NCBI GenBank assembly: GCA_944548615.1
Contig: CALYMY010000085.1
Location: 1 to 64,000 of the forward strand
Length of the DNA stretch: 64,000 bases
Source: Micropterix aruncella
Taxonomy: Eukaryota; Arthropoda; Insecta; Lepidoptera; Micropterigidae
Direction: 5' to 3'
The notes beneath the pieces are model-generated. The model had not been told where the DNA came from. It was given only the letters and a program-made list of their open reading frames with translations, and searched no databases. Position 1 is the first letter of the stretch. Every line of letters starts with the position of its first letter. Positions 1 to 11,700 of this stretch are shown here, one piece after another. Made by a program: the position numbers and the translations under genes.

Positions 1-3000
1 CATACATACACACTTACCGTCTTACATACATACACACTTACCGTCTTACATACATACACACTTACCGTCTTACATACATACACACTTACCGTCTTACATA
101 CATACACACTTACCGTCTTACATACATACACACTTACCGTCTTACATACATACACACTTACCGTCTTACATACATACACACTTACCGTCTTACATACATA
201 CACACTTACCGTCTTACATACATACACACTTACCGTCTTACATACATACACACTTACCGTCTTACATACATACACACTTACCGTCTTACATACATACACA
301 CTTACCGTCTTACATACATACACACTTACCGTCTTACATACATACACACTTACCGTCTTACATACATACACACTTACCGTCTTACATACATACACACTTA
401 CCGTCTTACATACATACACACTTACCGTCTTACATACATACACACTTACCGTCTTACATACATACACACTTACCGTCTTACATACATACACACTTACCGT
501 CTTACATACATACACACTTACCGTCTTACATACATACACACTTACCGTCTTACATACATACACACTTACCGTCTTACATACATACACACTTACCGTCTTA
601 CATACATACACACTTACCGTCTTACATACATACACACTTACCGTCTTACATACATACACACTTACCGTCTTACATACATACACACTTACCGTCTTACATA
701 CATACACACTTACCGTCTTACATACATACACACTTACCGTCTTACATACATACACACTTACCGTCTTACATACATACACACTTACCGTCTTACATACATA
801 CACACTTACCGTCTTACATACATACACACTTACCGTCTTACATACATACACACTTACCGTCTTACATACATACACACTTACCGTCTTACATACATACACA
901 CTTACCGTCTTACATACATACACACTTACCGTCTTACATACATACACACTTACCGTCTTACATACATACACACTTACCGTCTTACATACATACACACTTA
1001 CCGTCTTACATACATACACACTTACCGTCTTACATACATACACACTTACCGTCTTACATACATACACACTTACCGTCTTACATACATACACACTTACCGT
1101 CTTACATACATACACACTTACCGTCTTACATACATACACACTTACCGTCTTACATACATACACACTTACCGTCTTACATACATACACACTTACCGTCTTA
1201 CATACATACACACTTACCGTCTTACATACATACACACTTACCGTCTTACATACATACACACTTACCGTCTTACATACATACACACTTACCGTCTTACATA
1301 CATACACACTTACCGTCTTACATACATACACACTTACCGTCTTACATACATACACACTTACCGTCTTACATACATACACACTTACCGTCTTACATACATA
1401 CACACTTACCGTCTTACATACATACACACTTACCGTCTTACATACATACACACTTACCGTCTTACATACATACACACTTACCGTCTTACATACATACACA
1501 CTTACCGTCTTACATACATACACACTTACCGTCTTACATACATACACACTTACCGTCTTACATACATACACACTTACCGTCTTACATACATACACACTTA
1601 CCGTCTTACATACATACACACTTACCGTCTTACATACATACACACTTACCGTCTTACATACATACACACTTACCGTCTTACATACATACACACTTACCGT
1701 CTTACATACATACACACTTACCGTCTTACATACATACACACTTACCGTCTTACATACATACACACTTACCGTCTTACATACATACACACTTACCGTCTTA
1801 CATACATACACACTTACCGTCTTACATACATACACACTTACCGTCTTACATACATACACACTTACCGTCTTACATACATACACACTTACCGTCTTACATA
1901 CATACACACTTACCGTCTTACATACATACACACTTACCGTCTTACATACATACACACTTACCGTCTTACATACATACACACTTACCGTCTTACATACATA
2001 CACACTTACCGTCTTACATACATACACACTTACCGTCTTACATACATACACACTTACCGTCTTACATACATACACACTTACCGTCTTACATACATACACA
2101 CTTACCGTCTTACATACATACACACTTACCGTCTTACATACATACACACTTACCGTCTTACATACATACACACTTACCGTCTTACATACATACACACTTA
2201 CCGTCTTACATACATACACACTTACCGTCTTACATACATACACACTTACCGTCTTACATACATACACACTTACCGTCTTACATACATACACACTTACCGT
2301 CTTACATACATACACACTTACCGTCTTACATACATACACACTTACCGTCTTACATACATACACACTTACCGTCTTACATACATACACACTTACCGTCTTA
2401 CATACATACACACTTACCGTCTTACATACATACACACTTACCGTCTTACATACATACACACTTACCGTCTTACATACATACACACTTACCGTCTTACATA
2501 CATACACACTTACCGTCTTACATACATACACACTTACCGTCTTACATACATACACACTTACCGTCTTACATACATACACACTTACCGTCTTACATACATA
2601 CACACTTACCGTCTTACATACATACACACTTACCGTCTTACATACATACACACTTACCGTCTTACATACATACACACTTACCGTCTTACATACATACACA
2701 CTTACCGTCTTACATACATACACACTTACCGTCTTACATACATACACACTTACCGTCTTACATACATACACACTTACCGTCTTACATACATACACACTTA
2801 CCGTCTTACATACATACACACTTACCGTCTTACATACATACACACTTACCGTCTTACATACATACACACTTACCGTCTTACATACATACACACTTACCGT
2901 CTTACATACATACACACTTACCGTCTTACATACATACACACTTACCGTCTTACATACATACACACTTACCGTCTTACATACATACACACTTACCGTCTTA

Positions 3001-3997
3001 CATACATACACACTTACCGTCTTACATACATACACACTTACCGTCTTACATACATACACACTTACCGTCTTACATACATACACACTTACCGTCTTACATA
3101 CATACACACTTACCGTCTTACATACATACACACTTACCGTCTTACATACATACACACTTACCGTCTTACATACATACACACTTACCGTCTTACATACATA
3201 CACACTTACCGTCTTACATACATACACACTTACCGTCTTACATACATACACACTTACCGTCTTACATACATACACACTTACCGTCTTACATACATACACA
3301 CTTACCGTCTTACATACATACACACTTACCGTCTTACATACATACACACTTACCGTCTTACATACATACACACTTACCGTCTTACATACATACACACTTA
3401 CCGTCTTACATACATACACACTTACCGTCTTACATACATACACACTTACCGTCTTACATACATACACACTTACCGTCTTACATACATACACACTTACCGT
3501 CTTACATACATACACACTTACCGTCTTACATACATACACACTTACCGTCTTACATACATACACACTTACCGTCTTACATACATACACACTTACCGTCTTA
3601 CATACATACACACTTACCGTCTTACATACATACACACTTACCGTCTTACATACATACACACTTACCGTCTTACATACATACACACTTACCGTCTTACATA
3701 CATACACACTTACCGTCTTACATACATACACACTTACCGTCTTACATACATACACACTTACCGTCTTACATACATACACACTTACCGTCTTACATACATA
3801 CACACTTACCGTCTTACATACATACACACTTACCGTCTTACATACATACACACTTACCGTCTTACATACATACACACTTACCGTCTTACATACATACACA
3901 CTTACCGTCTTACATACATACACACTTACCGTCTTACATACATACACACTTACCGTCTTACATACATACACACTTACCGTCTTACATACATACACAC

Positions 3998-4001
3998 TTT
4001 T
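3998..4001. other. Phase shift: +2 bp in the array
   Basis: Four T replace the usual two in the CACTTACC part of the unit. It is the only deviation seen in the first 4.89 kb. It breaks the otherwise open minus-strand frame, showing that this frame is not maintained. Confidence 0.9.
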
Positions 4002-5090
4002 ACCGTCTTACATACATACACACTTACCGTCTTACATACATACACACTTACCGTCTTACATACATACACACTTACCGTCTTACATACATACACACTTACC
4101 GTCTTACATACATACACACTTACCGTCTTACATACATACACACTTACCGTCTTACATACATACACACTTACCGTCTTACATACATACACACTTACCGTCT
4201 TACATACATACACACTTACCGTCTTACATACATACACACTTACCGTCTTACATACATACACACTTACCGTCTTACATACATACACACTTACCGTCTTACA
4301 TACATACACACTTACCGTCTTACATACATACACACTTACCGTCTTACATACATACACACTTACCGTCTTACATACATACACACTTACCGTCTTACATACA
4401 TACACACTTACCGTCTTACATACATACACACTTACCGTCTTACATACATACACACTTACCGTCTTACATACATACACACTTACCGTCTTACATACATACA
4501 CACTTACCGTCTTACATACATACACACTTACCGTCTTACATACATACACACTTACCGTCTTACATACATACACACTTACCGTCTTACATACATACACACT
4601 TACCGTCTTACATACATACACACTTACCGTCTTACATACATACACACTTACCGTCTTACATACATACACACTTACCGTCTTACATACATACACACTTACC
4701 GTCTTACATACATACACACTTACCGTCTTACATACATACACACTTACCGTCTTACATACATACACACTTACCGTCTTACATACATACACACTTACCGTCT
4801 TACATACATACACACTTACCGTCTTACATACATACACACTTACCGTCTTACATACATACACACTTACCGTCTTACATACATACACACTTACCGTCTTATA
4901 TACATACACACTTACCGTCTTACATACATACACACTTACCGTCTTACATACATACACACTTACCGTCTTACATACATACACACTTACCGTCTTACATACA
5001 TACACACTTACCGTCTTACATACATACACACTTACCGTCTTACATACATACACACTTACCGTCTTACATACATACACACTTACCGTCTTA

Positions 5091-5094
5091 CCCT
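5091..5094. other. Complex change in one unit, net +1 bp
   Basis: CCCT stands where CAT is expected after GTCTTA. It lies within the diverged zone left of the retroelement, unlike the other indels, and combines base replacement with length change. Confidence 0.85.
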
Positions 5095-5835
5095 ACATAC
5101 ACACTTACCGTCTTACATACATACACACTTACCGTCTTACATACATACACACTTACCGTCTTACATACATACACACTTACCGTCTTACATACATACACAC
5201 TTACCGTCTTACATACATAAACACTTACCGTATTACATACATACACACTTACCGTCTTACATACATACACACTTACCGTCTTACATACATACACACTTAC
5301 CGTCTTCCATACATACACACTTACCGTCTTACATACATACACACTTACCGTCTTACATACATACACACTTACCGTCTTACATACATACACACTTACCGTC
5401 TTACATACATACACACTTACCGTCTTACATACATACACACTTACCGTCTTACATACATACACACTTACCGTCTTACATACATACACACTTACCGTCTTAC
5501 ATACATACACACTTACCGTCTTACATACATACACACTTACCGTCTTACATACATACACACTTACCGTCTTACATACATACACACTTACCGTCTTACATAC
5601 ATACACACTTACCGTCTTACATACATACACACTTACCGTCTTACATACATACACACTTACCGTCTTACATACATACACACTTACCGTCTTACATACATAC
5701 ACACTTACCGTCTTACATACATACACACTTACCGTCTTACATACATACACACTTACCGTCTTACATACATACACACTTACCGTCTTACATACATACACAC
5801 TTACCGTCTTTCATACATACACACTTACCGTCTTA

Positions 5836-5839
5836 CATA
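5836..5839. other. CATA copy, left side of the putative target-site duplication
   Basis: The last four satellite bases before the fragment are CATA, repeated at 7483-7486 directly after it. An uninterrupted unit has two CATA in a row; the two flanks together have three. Ty3/Gypsy integration commonly leaves 4-6 bp duplications, so the size fits, but the repeat itself is CATA-rich and could mimic this. Confidence 0.55.
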
Positions 5840-5905
5840 TTTCGCGTCTCTATCGTGAGTCGAAGAACGTGATAGAAAAAACCGCGATAAACTGTTGTGT
5901 AAAAA

Positions 5906-5911
5906 TATATT
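5906..5911 (-). promoter_or_regulatory. Weak candidate polyadenylation signal
   Basis: No AATAAA was seen in the LTR downstream of the pol stop. An AATATA variant lies here on the minus strand within an AT-rich tract (5901-5940), a plausible place for the R/U5 border. This is a low-support call. Confidence 0.2.
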
Positions 5912-6338
5912 TTTCCTTTTTACAAAAATGTACAATAATACGTGATAACGCGAGCGTAATTTGTTTCAGTAGAATGGTTGACCTACATTAGCTGCTTCTA
6001 TTTATATCACACGGCCAGCGACCTCGTCTCGACCGCCCATCGCTTTCTCGCTCCCCCTCCGCTTGCTCTCCTCTGTCGCGTCGGCCCGTCGCCTCGCTGT
6101 CTGCCGCCGCGAACGGCAGTGTGGCGTTCGTCACTGCTCTGTTCGGTCGTGTCTCGCGGTCGCTCCCTGCCCGCCGTCCGGTGCGTGTATATATTTGTTG
6201 ATGCTCACTTTCAGGACCTTGCCGCAGTATGGGAGTTTTCTTCCAGCTAATTTCCTTTCCTCCTCTCCCTGTCTGAAAGGTTCCTTTCTCCTTCTCTCCG
6301 TCTCTCTCCCTCAGTATAGCGTTGTCTCGCTCGCTCTG

Positions 6339-6363
6339 CTTATAAGCACGACTAGCGTATATA
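6339..6363 (-). promoter_or_regulatory. Candidate LTR promoter TATA motifs
   Basis: Two TATA-like motifs lie in the presumed U3 on the minus strand: TATATA at 6358-6363 and TATAAG at 6339-6344. Their place, about 105-130 bp into the LTR, would put transcription start near 6310-6335. They overlap the pol frame that extends into the LTR, so the same bases also encode the Gly-Ile-Tyr and Ala-Tyr-Lys segments. No convincing initiator was recognised, so this is a motif-level call only. Confidence 0.3.
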
Positions 6364-6450
6364 CCGGGCTCCGTCGTGCTCCCTCGCCATTCTTCTGTCG
6401 CCCGTGGCGCTGCACGGACGCCTCGCCCCTCCACTCTTCCTTCTACTGTT

Positions 6451-6465
6451 TGTAGCGTCGCTACA
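6451..6465. repeat. Perfect 15-bp inverted repeat at the LTR start
   Basis: The bases TGTAGCG and CGCTACA form a 7-bp inverted repeat around a single central base, 3-17 bp inside the LTR terminus. It could be a binding site or small hairpin near the integrase-recognised end, or simply chance in a CpG-rich stretch. No function is assigned. Confidence 0.6.
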
Positions 6466-6468
6466 TCA

Positions 6469-6479
6469 TTCCCCCCTTT
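6469..6479 (-). other. Polypurine tract (plus-strand priming site)
   Basis: The minus strand reads AAAGGGGGGAA directly before the TG that starts the LTR. In LTR retrotransposons this RNase H-resistant purine run primes second-strand DNA synthesis and sits next to U3. It lies within the open pol frame, encoding the Lys-Gly-Gly-Asn segment at residues 336-339 of the remnant. Confidence 0.85.
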
Positions 6480-7482
6480 GGGAGGACGACAGGCCGTCGT
6501 GTGCCACTGCCCGGGAGGTCGAACCGTTCTTCCGTATCTGGTCTTGTATTGCTGTGGTCCTTGTTGGTTGTTGTTCGCGGACGCTGCCCACCTGGGCTCC
6601 TCCTTGTCTGTCTCCTGCTCGTTCTCGTTACTGCTTGCCACGCCGTAGCAGGGTTTTAAACGATCAATCGAGATGGTAACTTTGGCTCTGTCCTGTTCAA
6701 TGTCGAATGTCTTATCTCGCCGCCTCAAAACCTTATATGGCCCTCTATACGGGTTTTGCAGTGGTCTCTTCACCGTGTCGTCTCTCACAAATACGTGCGT
6801 CGCCTCCTTTAGATCTCGATGTACGAAAATGTTATTGTGGTGTTCTCGTTCTCTTCGCGGTCTGTGCGCCTCGAATGTCTCTCTCATTTGCTGCACAGTT
6901 TCTGGTATCGTTTTTGTAGTTTGTTTTTCAAAAAAATCTCCTGGGAGCCTGAGTGTTGTCCCGTACAGTAATTCCGCCGGGCTGATCCCGTAGTCTTCTT
7001 TAATAGCTGCTCGTAATCCCATTAATACGGTGGGTAATTCTCTCACCCAATTCGCTGTTTTTAGTCGCGCTCTTAATGCTGCTTTTAGGGATCTATGCCA
7101 TCTTTCTATCATCCCATTTGCCTGGGGGTGATACGCTGTGGTATGTATCTTTTTTACTCCCAGTATCTGTGTCAAAGCTGTGAACAATGTGGACTCGAAC
7201 TGCCTTCCCTGGTCAGTGGTAATCCGAATCGGTGCTCCGAATCGCGCAATCCATCCTTCGTAGAAGACCTGCGCTACCGTTTCTGCGCTTATATCTTTGA
7301 CCGGGATACATTCGACCCACTTCGTTGCCCTGTCGATCATGGTTACGAGGTATCGGTACTCTTCTGCTATTCCTAAGGGTCCGACGATGTCTATATGTAC
7401 GTGTTCCAAACGTCCTGCCTCCATGAATGTCCCTATGGGCGCGCGCGTATGTCTATGTATTTTTGCGCGCTGACAAGCGATG

Positions 7483-7486
7483 CATA
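7483..7486. other. CATA copy, right side of the putative target-site duplication
   Basis: Partner of 5836-5839. Using the identical variants at 5811 and 8754 as anchors, the distance minus the 1,643-bp fragment minus 4 bp is 1,296 bp, exactly 54 units. The array therefore stays in register only if these four bases are counted as a duplication. Confidence 0.55.
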
Positions 7487-8754
7487 CATACACACTTACC
7501 GTCTTACATACATACACACTTACCGTCTTACATACATACACACTTACCGTCTTACATACATACGCACTTACCGTCTTACATACATACACACTTACCGTCT
7601 TACATACATACACACTTACCGTCTTACATACATACACACTTACCGTCTTACATACATACACACTTACCGTCTTACATACATACACACTTACCGCCTTACA
7701 TACATACACACTTACCGTCTTACATACATACACACTTACCGTCTTACATACATACACACTTACCGTCTTACATACATACACACTTACCGTCTTACATACA
7801 TACACACTTACCGTCCTACATACATACACACTTACCGCCTTACATACATACACACTTACCGTCTTACATACATACACACTTACCGTCTTACATACATACA
7901 CACTTACCGTCTTACATACATACACACTTACCGTCTTACATACATACACACTTACCGTCTTACATACATACACACTTACCGTCTTACATACATACACACT
8001 TACCGTCTTACATACATACACACTTACCGTCTTACATACATACACACTTACCGTCTTACATACATACACACTTACCGTCTTACATACATACACACTTACC
8101 GTCTTACATACATACACACTTACCGTCTTACATACATACACACTGACCGTCTTACATACATACACACTTACCGTCTTACATACATACACACTTACCGTCT
8201 TACATACATACACACTTACCGTCTTACATACATACACACTTACCGTCGTACATACATACACACTTACCGTCTTACATACATACACACTTACCGTCTTACA
8301 TACATACACACTTACCGTCTTACATACATACACACGTACCGTCTTACATACATACACACTTACCGTCTTACATACATACACACTTACCGTCTTACATACA
8401 TACACACTTACCGTCTTACATACATACACACTTACCGTCTTACATACATACACACTTACCGTCTTACATACATACACACTTACCGTCTTACATACATACA
8501 CACTTACCGTCTTACATACATACACACTTACCGTCTTACATACATACATACTTACCGTCTTACATACATACACACTTACCGTCTTACATACATACACACT
8601 TACCGCCTTACATACATTCACACTTACCGTCTTACATACATACACACTTACCGTCTTACATACATACACACTTACCGTCTTACATACATACACACTTACC
8701 GTCTTACATACATACACACTTACCGTCTTACATACATACACACTTACCGTCTTT
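7483..8754. repeat. Diverged satellite copies, right of the insertion
   Basis: About 53 copies directly right of the retroelement carry eleven substitutions: 7564 (A to G), 7694, 7816 and 7838 (T to C), 8145, 8248 and 8336 (T to G), 8549 (C to T), 8606 (T to C), 8618 and 8754 (A to T). There are no indels. Three of them (7694, 7838, 8606) are the same change at the same place in the unit, giving ACCGCC instead of ACCGTC. After 8754 substitutions stop abruptly. Confidence 0.92.
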
Positions 8755-11700
8755 CATACATACACACTTACCGTCTTACATACATACACACTTACCGTCT
8801 TACATACATACACACTTACCGTCTTACATACATACACACTTACCGTCTTACATACATACACACTTACCGTCTTACATACATACACACTTACCGTCTTACA
8901 TACATACACACTTACCGTCTTACATACATACACACTTACCGTCTTACATACATACACACTTACCGTCTTACATACATACACACTTACCGTCTTACATACA
9001 TACACACTTACCGTCTTACATACATACACACTTACCGTCTTACATACATACACACTTACCGTCTTACATACATACACACTTACCGTCTTACATACATACA
9101 CACTTACCGTCTTACATACATACACACTTACCGTCTTACATACATACACACTTACCGTCTTACATACATACACACTTACCGTCTTACATACATACACACT
9201 TACCGTCTTACATACATACACACTTACCGTCTTACATACATACACACTTACCGTCTTACATACATACACACTTACCGTCTTACATACATACACACTTACC
9301 GTCTTACATACATACACACTTACCGTCTTACATACATACACACTTACCGTCTTACATACATACACACTTACCGTCTTACATACATACACACTTACCGTCT
9401 TACATACATACACACTTACCGTCTTACATACATACACACTTACCGTCTTACATACATACACACTTACCGTCTTACATACATACACACTTACCGTCTTACA
9501 TACATACACACTTACCGTCTTACATACATACACACTTACCGTCTTACATACATACACACTTACCGTCTTACATACATACACACTTACCGTCTTACATACA
9601 TACACACTTACCGTCTTACATACATACACACTTACCGTCTTACATACATACACACTTACCGTCTTACATACATACACACTTACCGTCTTACATACATACA
9701 CACTTACCGTCTTACATACATACACACTTACCGTCTTACATACATACACACTTACCGTCTTACATACATACACACTTACCGTCTTACATACATACACACT
9801 TACCGTCTTACATACATACACACTTACCGTCTTACATACATACACACTTACCGTCTTACATACATACACACTTACCGTCTTACATACATACACACTTACC
9901 GTCTTACATACATACACACTTACCGTCTTACATACATACACACTTACCGTCTTACATACATACACACTTACCGTCTTACATACATACACACTTACCGTCT
10001 TACATACATACACACTTACCGTCTTACATACATACACACTTACCGTCTTACATACATACACACTTACCGTCTTACATACATACACACTTACCGTCTTACA
10101 TACATACACACTTACCGTCTTACATACATACACACTTACCGTCTTACATACATACACACTTACCGTCTTACATACATACACACTTACCGTCTTACATACA
10201 TACACACTTACCGTCTTACATACATACACACTTACCGTCTTACATACATACACACTTACCGTCTTACATACATACACACTTACCGTCTTACATACATACA
10301 CACTTACCGTCTTACATACATACACACTTACCGTCTTACATACATACACACTTACCGTCTTACATACATACACACTTACCGTCTTACATACATACACACT
10401 TACCGTCTTACATACATACACACTTACCGTCTTACATACATACACACTTACCGTCTTACATACATACACACTTACCGTCTTACATACATACACACTTACC
10501 GTCTTACATACATACACACTTACCGTCTTACATACATACACACTTACCGTCTTACATACATACACACTTACCGTCTTACATACATACACACTTACCGTCT
10601 TACATACATACACACTTACCGTCTTACATACATACACACTTACCGTCTTACATACATACACACTTACCGTCTTACATACATACACACTTACCGTCTTACA
10701 TACATACACACTTACCGTCTTACATACATACACACTTACCGTCTTACATACATACACACTTACCGTCTTACATACATACACACTTACCGTCTTACATACA
10801 TACACACTTACCGTCTTACATACATACACACTTACCGTCTTACATACATACACACTTACCGTCTTACATACATACACACTTACCGTCTTACATACATACA
10901 CACTTACCGTCTTACATACATACACACTTACCGTCTTACATACATACACACTTACCGTCTTACATACATACACACTTACCGTCTTACATACATACACACT
11001 TACCGTCTTACATACATACACACTTACCGTCTTACATACATACACACTTACCGTCTTACATACATACACACTTACCGTCTTACATACATACACACTTACC
11101 GTCTTACATACATACACACTTACCGTCTTACATACATACACACTTACCGTCTTACATACATACACACTTACCGTCTTACATACATACACACTTACCGTCT
11201 TACATACATACACACTTACCGTCTTACATACATACACACTTACCGTCTTACATACATACACACTTACCGTCTTACATACATACACACTTACCGTCTTACA
11301 TACATACACACTTACCGTCTTACATACATACACACTTACCGTCTTACATACATACACACTTACCGTCTTACATACATACACACTTACCGTCTTACATACA
11401 TACACACTTACCGTCTTACATACATACACACTTACCGTCTTACATACATACACACTTACCGTCTTACATACATACACACTTACCGTCTTACATACATACA
11501 CACTTACCGTCTTACATACATACACACTTACCGTCTTACATACATACACACTTACCGTCTTACATACATACACACTTACCGTCTTACATACATACACACT
11601 TACCGTCTTACATACATACACACTTACCGTCTTACATACATACACACTTACCGTCTTACATACATACACACTTACCGTCTTACATACATACACACTTACC

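Larger units (their letters stand above)
1..5839. repeat. 24-bp satellite array, left arm (about 243 copies)
   Basis: Head-to-tail copies of a 24-bp unit made of a CATA dimer, a CACAC stretch and a TTACCGTC core followed by TTA; 7507-7530 in the other arm is an intact reference copy. The left end is cut by the window, so the array continues upstream. From 1 to about 3997 I see no deviation. A 2-bp gain lies at 3998-4001, and scattered changes run from 4899 to the retroelement junction after 5839. One minus-strand frame encodes a repeating octapeptide YVCKTVSV and all three plus frames are stop-free, but nothing indicates coding function: there is no non-repeat domain and no selection signature. 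No gene, RNA gene or promoter is seen here. Whether it is centromeric, telomeric or interstitial heterochromatin cannot be told from the sequence. Confidence 0.98.
4899..5839. repeat. Diverged satellite copies, left of the insertion
   Basis: Within the last ~0.94 kb before the retroelement, the 24-bp copies carry five substitutions and one complex change: C to T at 4899, a CCCT replacing CAT at 5091-5094 (net +1), C to A at 5220, C to A at 5232, A to C at 5307 and A to T at 5811. No substitution was seen in the ~4.9 kb upstream. The changes hit different positions of the unit, so they look like independent point mutations rather than a distinct subfamily. Confidence 0.9.
5840..6468 (-). repeat. 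3' LTR of the Gypsy fragment (about 629 bp)
   Basis: In element orientation the LTR begins TGATGTAGC at 6468, immediately after the polypurine tract, as expected for the start of U3. It runs to the satellite junction at 5840. The plus strand is strongly pyrimidine-rich between about 6020 and 6460. The far end reads GACGCGAAA before satellite, without the usual terminal CA, so either a few end bases were lost or the exact end is masked by similarity to the repeat. A small inverted repeat (5849-5854 with 5871-5876) lies in the probable U5. The pol frame covers 5988-6468; the last 148 bp (5840-5987) are non-coding. There is no second LTR in the window to align it against, so the boundaries are inferred. 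Confidence 0.78.
5840..7482 (-). mobile_element. 5'-truncated Ty3/Gypsy LTR retrotransposon fragment
   Basis: This 1,643-bp non-satellite segment contains, in element orientation (minus strand), the 3' part of pol (integrase), a polypurine tract and most or all of the 3' LTR. The 5' LTR, primer-binding site, gag, protease, reverse transcriptase and RNase H are missing, so it cannot move by itself. It ends in pol exactly at the CxxC half of the integrase zinc finger. Its edges are sharp against satellite on both sides, and the flanking satellite shows a 4-bp CATA duplication that keeps the array in register. The integrase frame is still open and its catalytic triad intact, so decay since insertion is limited. 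Family assignment to Ty3/Gypsy rests on the DD35E spacing, the GPY/F module and the gene order integrase-polypurine tract-LTR; the arthropod affinity is from memory. Confidence 0.93.
5988..7484 (-). pseudogene. pol: Partial pol: Ty3/Gypsy integrase, 5'-truncated
   Basis: Integrase joins retrotransposon cDNA ends to target DNA in the nucleus. The remnant is 498 codons plus a TAA at 5988-5990, counting residue 1 as the first Cys of the CxxC. Residues 1-4 (CIAC) are the second half of the HHCC zinc finger; the His half is missing. The catalytic core (about 25-180) has D32 (7389-7391), D91 (7212-7214) and E127 (7104-7106), giving exactly 35 residues between the last two. The core also holds TTDQGRQF and a YHPQANGMIER segment. 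A GPY/F module lies near 241-262 (GPY at 248-250). An acidic and Gln-rich tail follows, and I see no chromodomain. About 159 codons at the end lie inside the LTR. There is no start codon of its own: the frame continues into the satellite up to 8741, which I treat as chance. No internal stop or frameshift is visible. Confidence 0.9.

Noticed and set aside
1..5839. CRISPR array
   Set aside because: The units are contiguous 24-bp direct repeats with no unique spacers and no cas genes, and the context is eukaryotic.
5840..7482. A complete, autonomous or infectious retroelement
   Set aside because: There is no 5' LTR, gag, protease, reverse transcriptase, RNase H or envelope, and the integrase zinc finger is cut.
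5840..7482. LINE-type or processed-transcript insertion
   Set aside because: There is no poly(A) tail at the 3' end of the fragment; it ends in LTR sequence, and the flanking duplication is only 4 bp, shorter than typical for LINE-mediated events.
5978..8146. Small plus-strand frames of 70-240 codons across the fragment, running into the right arm
   Set aside because: They are antisense shadows of the integrase/LTR reading frame in CpG- and pyrimidine-rich sequence, or satellite octapeptides; none resembles a known domain.
5988..8741. A 917-residue satellite-integrase fusion protein
   Set aside because: The in-frame join has about a one-in-three chance, the ATG is a satellite codon present in every unit, and no promoter or splice structure supports it. 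Only the integrase remnant is annotated.
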